Translations under genes and position numbers: made by a program
NCBI GenBank assembly: GCA_027625915.1
Contig: JANTQA010000026.1
Coordinates: 4,526,001-4,590,000 of the forward strand
Origin: Anaeramoeba flamelloides
Lineage: Eukaryota > Metamonada > Anaeramoebidae
Direction: 5' to 3'
DNA length: 64,000 nt
Shown: positions 55,129-64,000 of the stretch, piece by piece
Position numbering within the stretch: position 1 is the stretch's first letter
Layout: every line of letters begins with the position of its first letter
The notes under the pieces: model-generated
What the model was told of the DNA's origin: nothing
The model's database searches: none
What the model saw: only the letters and a program-made list of their open reading frames with translations

Positions 55129-58100
55129 ATGACATTTCTGAATTCGACTGACGTACAACACAAAATTGTTTTGCTTGGAGACTCTTCTGTAGGAAAGTCC
55201 TCTGTTCTTTTACGTTTTTCTAAAAACGAATTCATGGAAGAGCAAGAGCCAACAGTTGGTGCAGCATTTGTTAACCATAGTGTAAATATTGGTACAGAAA
55301 TTAAGCAACTTCAGATCTGGGTTTGTTTTTTTTTTACCCAAACAAAAGGATTAAACCCCACAAACAAATTCAATTTTTAAAGCTGTCTTCTTGTTTACCA
55401 CCTAAATTCTTTTTTTTAATAAAAAAACTCAAAAAAATCAAATTCTGATTAATCAACAATTTCAAAAAATAGGACACAGCTGGACAAGAAAGGTTTCAGT
55501 CTCTTGCACCAATGTAAAACTTTCTTTCACTTGTATTTTTTTTTTAATTTTTGTTTTCTTTTCTTTCATTTGAAGAAGTGAATTTCCCATCCTTAGTTAT
55601 TTGTTCTTTCTTTTCTTAATTGTTCAAGTCCAGGTAACAAAAAAAACATTCTTTATGTTAAACATTTCTTTTTAGTATCAATAATTTTGGATGCTTTAAA
55701 TTCACAGCACAGAACAAAAAAAAAAAATTAAAAACAACGAAAGTTTATCATTTTTCTTTCGCTTCTTTTATATTACCAGAACATCTTGAGTGTAATAATC
55801 TAGAATGAAAAAAAATGCTTTTTTGATGTTTTTGTTTTATGTTTTTTAGAAACAAAAATCTTCTTGAAGATTAAACTAGAACACAAAAGTGCTTGTCTGT
55901 TTTGTAAACAGAAAATATTTTCTGTATTGAAAAAGAATATTATTTTGAAATCATTTTTGCTGCTCAAAAATTTTGGTTTTTTTGTTAATTTTCCTAAAGC
56001 TCCTTCAAAAAAGAATTCAAAAAAGAAGAAAACAAAACCACACAACTTAAACTAAAAAAGGATCTAAACAAAAATTTCGATTGTTAGTAATTTTTTCAAA
56101 CCCAAAAACAAAACCTTTAAAGCACCTGTATTGTTATCAAAGAAGATCTTGGTAAAATTTTTGATCACTTCTGATTCAATTTCCTTTTTTCTAAACCACA
56201 AGCCCGAAACGATCATTTAAATAAGCAATTTACTAATATATTAACACAACAAAATATTCGATTTTGAAAAGTATTTTTCAAAAAAAGTCTATTTAAAAAC
56301 AATATAGAAAAATTGTTCTCAGGACTTGTTTTAGTATCTACACTTCAGAGCTTTTCTCATACTGTTATTTTCCAATTAATAAATGAAAATTTTTATTTCA
56401 ATTTCCAAAATGTAAATTAATAATTACTGTTACCATCAAATTAACAGAGTAAAATTTTTTTCTTAGAGTACAATAGAAGGTAGTTTAATTAAATGTCTAA
56501 AAATATCATTTCTAAACGGTTTGTCAAATATTTTAGGGGGTTTCAACTAATTATTCATATAAAAATATTTTGGAATGTGAACCAAAAATTTTCATTTTTT
56601 AATTGGAAAATAATAGTATTAGTATCCAAGTTTCATTTTCTTAAAGTAAAAATTTTGAATACTGGTATTTGCCGATTTTTAAATCGAAAAAAATTTTCAC
56701 TTCATTTTCTTTATTATTTTTCTTTTTATTAAACCAAGAAACTTTCAAAGAAATAGATTGTTATTTGACATCTCTGTTTAATTATTTGTCCCGTTTTTTT
56801 TTTGAATAATATATGTTATATCAAACTAAGAAATCTAAGGGAAAGTCGGGTTTCAGAATTGAAAAATCCAGATCAGCTGAAATTTTATCACTTTTGACTT
56901 TCAAATACCAGTAAGAGAATGAAAACGAAAACAGATTGAAAAAACAAAGTAAATATTCAATTTATAAAACTGTAGACACTTCGTATGCCCATTTTAAAAA
57001 CGTTTGGTAAAAACGATTTTTAAAATAACTGGACTCAAAATAAACTCTTTTTCAAACAAAAGGGTAACACCTCTCTAATCATCAATACTATTGAATTTGA
57101 TTATTAATAAGATAATTACTTATTGGTGGTTTTCATTTTAATTATTCATTTTTTCATTTTTTGTTTTTTTTATTTATGGATATTGAACAGTTGGAAAATG
57201 AAAAAAAAACAAAATAAGAAGAAGCCAATTTGGAAACAATCTGTAAATATAAAAATGGAAAAAGTTTAAGTTTGATTTCGAATGAGCTAGATATAAGCCA
57301 TTTCCAATAAAGTGGGGCAAATTTATTTTAAAATACATTTATGAAACTCGTTCTTCAAAAAAGTATTTAAACATCCAAAATCATCAACTACCATTTATCG
57401 ATTCTTGGTAATAATTCAATTTGTTTCTTAGTATTGTATTACATAAATAAAAGATATTAAATTTTCTGATCTCGATTTTATCTGGTATTTTTTAAGGGTG
57501 TTAAAATTGGTGTTTATTATTTTCTTTTTGATAGAAAAAACCGTTTTCATAACTTGTGTAATCACAAAAAATTTCAAATAGAATTGAAAACATATAACTG
57601 CGTTTTATTGTTTAAAAAATCATTTGTATCGTTTCCATATTTCCAGTTTTTTATTGAAATTGGTCGTACATTGTTTTCACCAAAAAAAGTGTTATTTTTT
57701 TTTTTCATTTTTTGGAATTATTTCATCCAACATATTTTGAAATAAATACCGTGGTCATTTATTTAATCGGTATTAATATTAAACTTAATTTGGTATCCTC
57801 AATTAATGAATTAATACACTAACAAAGATGATTTTTTATGAAATGTAAAGCAAAAATGCCCAGCTTTTTTGGAAATACCTTAGGAAATTTAGAAAGACCA
57901 TTATTGGATTGATGTATGGAACAAAGAAAAAATAAAATAAAGAAAAAAAAAACAACAATTCCAACAAAATACCCAGATGAAATGTGGCTTTATATTGAAG
58001 ATGAGACTTTAAAGAACAAAACTTTGGTTTGTAAAGAGTTATCAATAAAATTTAAAGAACTTTTTCCCAATTCACCTTGTTCAACGATTTTTATTGATTT

Positions 58101-60817
58101 TATACTTTTTAATCCCTACAATTTACAAAACGAGATTTCTCGTTTCAAATAAAAGGGCACATCAATTTTTAAATTTATTTAATTTTTATTATTTGGTTTT
58201 AATAGTTTTAAATATGCAGTTGAGTGTTTTTTTATGTTTTAAAGAGTTTCTTAAATTTTAGAATGATACTACAATTAATTTGATTCAATTATGAAAAATT
58301 CTTGAAATTTTCTATACCCTTTTATTTGAAAAAGAGTTTAGCTCTAATCAAGTATGTTGAATTTTTTCAAGATATTTTTGAAAATTTTTTAGTCTCACTT
58401 TTTGAAAATTACTTTTATTAAAAAAAATCTTAAAAAAGAATGAAAATTTTTAACAATTTGTTTTTTCAATTCTTTTGTATTACTTGAATTGACGTTTTAT
58501 TTATTATTCATATTAAACTTTTAATTCTGATCTAAAAAAATGAATTTAATTTTTCTCTTAATTTGAAATTTATTAAAATTTTTTATAAAAAAAAAAAATG
58601 AAAATTTCTCACAAATTTCTTTTTTTAATTTATTCTATTTATCATAAAATTAACAAAATTATTTAATGGCTATTAATAAATCAATGTGTTGGGTTTTTGA
58701 ATTATTCTAATAATAAAATTTCTAATTTAAAAAATTAAAAAAAAAAATCAAAATCAAAAAAAAAATGTAACAATGAATTTTTATTTTTTTTTTTTCCCAA
58801 TATCAAAAAAAAAATACACTTGTATAACTTCTTGATCTTTGAACTATTTTAACTTTTTATTATCATTCGAATCAGGATTAATGAGAAACAACAAATCTAA
58901 AATTAATAACATATCAATATCATTTTAAATCTTTTATTTTAGACTTGAGAAAATTTAGGCAAACTTCGAGGTGACAAGGAGTATCTATCTACCTGGCAAG
59001 ATTTTCGTAAAAAAGTGAAAAATGAAAAAAAACTAAAAAAAAATCACAAAGATATCTCAAAAAGAACCAAAGAGTGAGACTTCAACGTTAACATTCTGGA
59101 TTCAAAATTATAATTAACATCCATTTAGATTTGGAAATTGAGAGTGCCTTTTTCTTTTTGGTGCTTTTTCCAAAAAGCCTCTTTTAAAATTAGAAGAAAA
59201 AAACCCAAAGAAGCAATTTTCATTTCTTTAAAAATAAAATTAGCAAATGTGAAAAAGGTTTAGAATCTCTTTTTTTTTGATCTATTTTCAAAATTATCAG
59301 ATTCTTCATGTTGAAAAAGACAAGAAAATTGTATTAGAAAATTTTTATTCTCTTTTCAGAGAAAATTAAACATTATCTCTTCATAAATTAACTTGAATTC
59401 AGAACACTTAAATTGAAAATGCATCAAGATCTAAAAATTAGCCTTTAAAAAAAGATTAGAAAAGTAAAAAAAAAGTAAATTTTTGAAATTCTCATGCTTT
59501 TCAAGAAGTTAGCTTGCCTTGGCAAACCAAACTATATAAAAAAAAAAAACAAACCAAAGATCTTTCCGGATTGTTCATTCCAAATAGTTAAAAAGAAGAC
59601 AGAATAGTTTTTATAAATTTTTGAAAAAGCAAATCACAGAAATCACAGAAATCACAGAAACTTTAACCTCAAATTTTGATAATTTTTTGATTTTTATTTC
59701 TCATGAATCAATTCAGCCGCCTTTAGTTTTTTACTAATTCAAAATTAGTGATACATGTTTTTTTAAAAATTGATAAACTTTGGAATTATCTTTAACAGGA
59801 AGATTTTAATGTTCGGTTAGAAATTAAATTGTTTTTCTACTAAGAGTCATAATAGAGGCAAATATCGCTTTTTGTTACTTGATTAATAATATAATTTCTG
59901 TAACAAAAATTATTATTTATTGTTAAAAAGAAAATGTATTCCAATTTTATTTTTTTGGAGATTAAGATGATTTAATTTAAGTGGATAGCAAAAATCTTAA
60001 TCTTTGAAAAAAAAAATGAACTTTAAAAAAAAAATTAAATTAAAAATTATAACTTTCAGTACATATATATGTCATTTTTTTTTCAAATATTCGACAAAAA
60101 GAATTCAAAATGTAAAAAAATGAATCCTTTTAGAAAAAAAAGGAAATTTTGGTTATTTTGTAGATCACAAAAGTATTAACTATTAGATTTAAAATTTTCA
60201 CTTTTTTAAAAGTAGAAAAAATTTCATGATCTAAATTATTTTGAAATTAGATAGTTTTTGTAACGAATCAACCATTGATAAGTCTCAGATTATTATTATT
60301 ATTAATTATTCAAGCATATATGATTGAAACTAACATATTTTATTAAATTTTGAGAAAAAACTAAAATTCAATTTTAAAATTTCTCTTTTAAATTAAATAA
60401 AAAAATGTGAAAAAACAATTTAATGTTAAAAGGTATTATCGAGGTGCTAAGGGAGCAATTGTCTGCTATGATGTAACAAGAATTGACACCTTCCATAGGG
60501 CCAAAGATTGGGTGATTGAACTGAAAGAACAAGGACCACAAAATGTCAAAATTGTTCTTTGTGGAAACAAAGTAGATCTTAATCAACAAAATGTAAAAAC
60601 CATTGAAGCAAAACAGTATGCAGAAGAGAACGGTTTACTATTTTATGAATCATCAGCAAAAACAGGGAAAGGAATTGTGGAAATGTTTGTTGGCTTATCA
60701 AAAAATCTTCCAGAAGATCTCGGGCAAACGGTTTTTAAAGACGATTTTTATGATGACGAACAACTTCCAACTATCATACTTGGTGATCAAAAACCAGAAA
60801 AAAAAAAATGTTGTTAA
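55129..60817 (+). CDS. RAB5: Rab5-like small GTPase, three exons with a 4.9-kb intron
   Basis: Exons are 55129-55320, 55473-55513 and 60433-60817. Introns are 152 bases (GTTTGT...AG) and 4919 bases (GTAAAA...AG). Together they give 205 residues. All GTPase motifs are present: P-loop GDSSVGKS (17-24), switch I Thr42 in EPTVGAAF, WDTAGQERF (64-72), GNKVDL (122-127) and SSAK (151-154). The 41-base middle exon carries DTAGQERFQSLAP, and the third exon resumes at the split Met of SLAPMYYRGA, confirming both junctions. TVGAAF, SLAPMYYRGA and RAKDWVIEL are Rab5-group hallmarks, so the likely site is the early endosome, in fusion and endocytic traffic. The C-terminus KKKCC is a double-geranylgeranylation signal. 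The gene looks intact if the long intron is spliced. A Rab21/22-type member is the main alternative. Confidence 0.92.
56660..56913. mobile_element. CTGGTATTTG-family TIR element, 250 bp, in the Rab intron
   Basis: Left end TA then CTGGTATTTGCCGATTTTTA; right end CAAATACCAG then TA. The arms share the TTTTCACTTCATTTTC block inverted as GAAATTTTATCACTTTTGA-like sequence, more diverged than at 2106-2268. Confidence 0.65.
57299..57877. mobile_element. 575-bp TTTCCAATAAAGTGGGGC-family TIR element, copy 2, in the Rab intron
   Basis: Begins TTTCCAATAAAGTGGGGCAA and ends GCCCAGCTTTTTTGGAAA then TA; the left flank is CA rather than TA. Collinear with 39809-40384 throughout. Confidence 0.8.
57916..58152 (+). 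CDS. Weak reading frame in the Rab intron, possible fragment
   Basis: 78 codons opening with MEQRKNKIKK and followed by PTKYPDEMWLYIEDETLKNK and LVCKELSIKFKELFPNSPCS, a balanced, helix-rich segment unlike the surrounding DNA. It begins about 40 bases past the right end of the 575-bp element. It might be a remnant of an older gene or transposase into which that element jumped. No domain is recognised and there are no splice sites. Low confidence. Confidence 0.3.
   Translation: MEQRKNKIKKKKTTIPTKYPDEMWLYIEDETLKNKTLVCKELSIKFKELFPNSPCSTIFIDFILFNPYNLQNEISRFK
59633..59661. repeat. Minisatellite (TCACAGAAA)3
   Basis: Three tandem 9-mers, the reverse complement of the unit at 45004-45042. Single units also occur in the 1.6-kb repeat at about 14943 and 35353. 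Confidence 0.75.
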
Positions 60818-62879
60818 CCTTTTTCTTATTCACAAATTAAAAATCAACACAAAAATATTTATTTTCAATTTTATTTGTTTTTTTTTTTTTTTTTACTTGA
60901 TTTGTATTCGATATCATGCTTTGCTTTTTTTAAATATACAATTCAAATGAGAATCTTAAAGGATTAGTAAACTAAAAAAAAAAATATTAGTAAATTTAAT
61001 AGCGAAATTTTTTAAACAAATTTAACCACATCTTGAAATTGAAAAATGAAGTAAAAATCTGATTACTATAAGACAAAACTTATTTTTTAGGTATTTTCTG
61101 AAATGAATTATTGTTTTTAAAAGTTGTGATCCCATTTTTTCCGATTTTGGAAAAAGTTCAAAATTCAACTTTTTTTCTGGATTACTGAAAAAAAATAATT
61201 TCCTTGAAGAAAGAAAGAAAGAAATCTTATCGTTTGCAAAGGAAAGGACGATCTATAAAAATATACTTTAATAATTAAACCATCAAGTTTCAAAATAGAT
61301 TATTATAAAAATATACTTAATTTCAAAAAAATTACAATAATTATTTTAAACTCAAAAAAAATATAATTTCTTGAACTAAAGAACAGCCCGAATCATTTTT
61401 TTCTTTTTATTGAATAAAAAAAAACTAAAAAAAAAGAAACAAACCATTAAATTAAAATTTTTCCCGAAATACTTTTTTAAAACCTGAAAAATTCAACTTA
61501 TAATCTAAAATAATTATTTTAAATTTGATTATTTTTAATCAATAATTAATTAATTAATCTTAATTCTTTCATTAGTTAGTTATTAATATCCAAAAGTTAA
61601 AAAAATCAATAGATTTTGCCTATTATTTCTCAATTTTTTAAAGATTTTCAAAGAAATAAAATCAATTCAAATTAATAATTCTAATAAAAAAAACAATAAT
61701 AGATATTATCAAATAACTGATTTTAATACTAATAGTTGGTTGTTTATACTCTTAATATCTGTAAAAGAATATATTCTTTAATTCTTTCAATTTCAAGAAT
61801 TATTTTCTATTATTGAAAATAAAATTAAAGACCAATTTTTTTTTGATCTCCAAGAATTCAATACTTGATTTTTTATTATATTAATAAAACAAGACGAAAA
61901 TTTAAATATCAATTTTCTTTAAAAACACTCTTATCAGAAATTACAAAAAAAGGGATTTCATAAAAATAAAAAGGATTTACAAAATTTGCTTTTACTTTTT
62001 CAAATCCAAAAATCCAAACAAAAAAGGATCGAGATCTTTTTTGACTGAAAATTAAATAGGAATAAATGAGCTCTTTTCAAAATATTTGATTCCTTTCATT
62101 TAATTTAATAGATGTGTTTGATTATCAATTTTTATATAATCTTTATGAAAATAACTACCCCATTGACTTTAAAAACAATAAAAAGAGTAATACATAAATT
62201 AAAAAAAATAAAATATTAATTGAAACCATTTTTTTAGTAATGAAATATTTTCAAACTCAAAACAATCAATTTTCACATTTTGTCCTGCAGAATAATAACA
62301 AAAATCCCTTTTTTTTAGGAATTCGGGCAAAAAAGAGAGGCCAATAACCCCTCCCTTAAATAATAATAATAAAAAATAAATCCCTTTTTTTCCAAAAAGA
62401 CATTTCTTAAAAGTATCAAGCTCATTTATATTAATAAATTGGAGAAGATTTGTTAATGTTAGTCTCTCTAAAGTAAGAAATTTTTAGAAGTATGTTAGAA
62501 TATAACTTAATTTTTTGAGTATTTTTGATTCAATCAATCTTGAAGATTCCATTTTCCCCCGTTATATTGATTTTGCCTTCTTGTTTCTATGAGTTTTTTC
62601 TGAAAACCTGATTTTATGATTTAAAATTTTTATTTTCAGTTACTTTTTAGATTTTTTTACATAATAAGGAATAAAATATATGTGTGGGAGTAGTATTTTT
62701 TTAAAAAATAAACTTAAATATTGTCAAGATCTTATTATTCTTATTATTTTGTAATTTTAGTTTAGATTTTGAAATGGATGAGTTAAACTCATCAAAAACA
62801 ATTTATTAATTTAAGTCTTTATTTTTAAATCAAAATCCATATATTTCAAATATAAACACAAAAAGTAGTCATTTATTTT
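60818..62879. other. 3' flank of the Rab gene, AT-rich
   Basis: No coding sequence, RNA gene or recognised repeat. A frame at 60603-60950 is a shadow of the Rab exon. Confidence 0.4.
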
Positions 62880-63920
62880 TATTATCAATTAAGTATATTC
62901 TTGAAAATGGTGAAAAAAAAATTTTCGATTTTATGTTGGAAAGTGTTGATTTTGTAAAAAAACAATAATTTTTTAGTTATTATAATTCATTATTAATATT
63001 TATATTCAAATATCAACCAATAAATCTAATTGAGGTATAGGCGATTAAATAAATGAAAATTTGATAGAATTTTTACTCAATGCTTATTAATGAAATTTAT
63101 ATCTATTAAGAAAAACTTTTAGATATTTGTTTAAAGTTTGAAAAAATCTGTTTTTCTTGTTTTCAAAAAAAGATAAAAAAAAATTCCAAGATTTCAAAAT
63201 TTTCAATTTTTTTAACAAATTCTTTGGTTTTATTCATAAAAATTATTATAGCAATGGAAAAAAAATTGTCAGAAATTAATTTATTTTAAATTTTGCACAG
63301 ATAAAATTAACTAATTCCCAAATATCTTCAAGAAACTTTTTATTTTGAAACAATTAATTTTCAAATTCGAACAAAAACAAAATTTCAAAACAATTTTTTT
63401 GCCAAATGGATTTAAAACTATAATGGTTTTAACTATCCTTCTCGAAAGAATTTCAATATTTTTTATAAGTTGAATAAACTTTTTTTTTATTTAACCAAAA
63501 GAATTTTCTTAAAAAAGAATAAAAAAATCTGATTTTAATATTCCTGTCATTAAAGAATTTTTTTTATTAATAATGATAAAAATGGCAATAAACAAGGTAA
63601 AATTTTATTAGATATGTAAGAAATAGATTAAAATCAAAGATTATCTTTTTCATAAAAAATAGAAAAAAAAAAGGGATTGAACTAACAAATATTTTCTTTT
63701 CTTATCTGTTTTTTTTTGTTAATCAGAATTTTTTGGAATTTCGTATATCCAAAAATTCTCTTTATAAAGAAAATCACCAATAGCATATTTTAGAATTTTG
63801 TCATGTTGATGTAGAGGACTGATCCCTTAATCAATAATTTTTTTTGAATCAAAAATTGAATTTTGGTGAAGAAAAAATATTGAAATAACGTATATTAATA
63901 AGTTTTTAAACAAAACAAAC
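62880..63920. repeat. Dispersed AT-rich repeat, copy 2 (family of 22920-23900 and 11330-11840)
   Basis: Collinear with 22920-23900 over about 1 kb and with 11330-11840 at its left part. Same orientation. No open frame is shared by the copies, so a protein-coding origin is not supported. Confidence 0.6.
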
Positions 63921-64000
63921 TTTCTTCTTTAGACAATAATCCTCTTGAAAAAAAATTAAATCAAATAAAACCTATTCAAGTTTTATTGTTCTTTGTATAT
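63921..64000. other. Window edge, nothing recognised
   Basis: Short AT-rich end of the window. Confidence 0.3.

Larger units (their letters stand above)
55514..60432 (+). other. 4.9-kb transposon-bearing intron of the Rab gene
   Basis: GTAAAA donor and AAAAG acceptor. Contains at least two TIR elements (56662-56911 and 57301-57875), a weak frame next to the second (57916-58152), a TCACAGAAA minisatellite (59633-59661) and AT-rich filler. It is many times longer than the other introns modelled in the window. Confidence 0.85.

Noticed and set aside
55864-56055. Frames on both strands in the first part of the Rab intron
   Set aside because: Lys/Phe-rich low complexity, no domain, and inside an intron whose exon junctions are clear.
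60603-60950. Frame overlapping Rab exon 3 in another phase
   Set aside because: Shadow of the Rab coding sequence.
1-64000. Alternative genetic code (reassigned TAA/TAG/TGA)
   Set aside because: Kinase, NPL and Rab end at TAA and the SPRY gene at TGA at sensible positions, with no in-frame stops inside conserved domains.
1-64000. rRNA genes, telomeric arrays or virus-like elements
   Set aside because: No rRNA-like conserved stretches, no telomere-type tandem hexamers, and no reverse transcriptase, integrase or capsid-like frames were seen.

Overview
The window looks like nuclear DNA of a very AT-rich, intron-bearing unicellular eukaryote. Introns have GT/AG ends and T-rich bodies. TAA and TGA are both used as stops, so the code looks standard. 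Homopolymer runs and (TA)n tracts are everywhere. Genes are few and far apart and stand out by higher G+C. The mix of B-box, SPRY, RCC1-BTB and probable PAS coding pieces resembles anaerobic amoebae of the Anaeramoeba type; that is inference from domain content, not a proven identification.

Five loci can be modelled with confidence. They are a two-exon guanylate kinase (13411-14213), the first exon of a B-box zinc-finger protein (24341-24677), a B-box/coiled-coil/SPRY protein (30141-31493, 5' end unresolved), a two-exon nucleoplasmin-like (HD2/NPL) protein with acidic and RGG tails (41047-42276), and a three-exon Rab5-like GTPase (55129-60817). The Rab gene's second intron is about 4.9 kb, against 152, 200 and 360 bases for the other modelled introns. 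A PAS-like first exon (1204-1408, minus), an unrecognised 141-residue ORF (7663-8088, minus) and a decayed RCC1-BTB gene (46107-47895, minus) complete the coding content. No operon-like arrangement or shared pathway links these genes.

Most of the rest is transposon debris. I recognise: (1) a foldback family of about 200 bp beginning CAGTCAGTTTCACTTTTAAG with TA targets, 14 copies, 12 of them with both arms; (2) three further TA-flanked terminal-inverted-repeat families, of about 575 bp (two copies), about 513 bp (two copies) and 163-250 bp (two clear copies plus a partial one), and a single 478-bp element; (3) three TTAA-flanked elements with piggyBac-type target sites; (4) a modular hairpin family ending in GTAGAGTGCC-like repeats, four large copies; (5) CpG-rich inserts bounded by (TA)n tracts; (6) three larger dispersed repeats in two or three copies.

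The clearest result is a pair of related 1.6-kb repeats. The copy at 14470-16073 is uninterrupted. The copy at 33105-38437 carries three insertions, one of which itself holds two more elements. The uninterrupted copy therefore supplies the pre-insertion target sites: TTAA, TA and TTAA. No transposase was recognised in the window, so all of these elements look non-autonomous.
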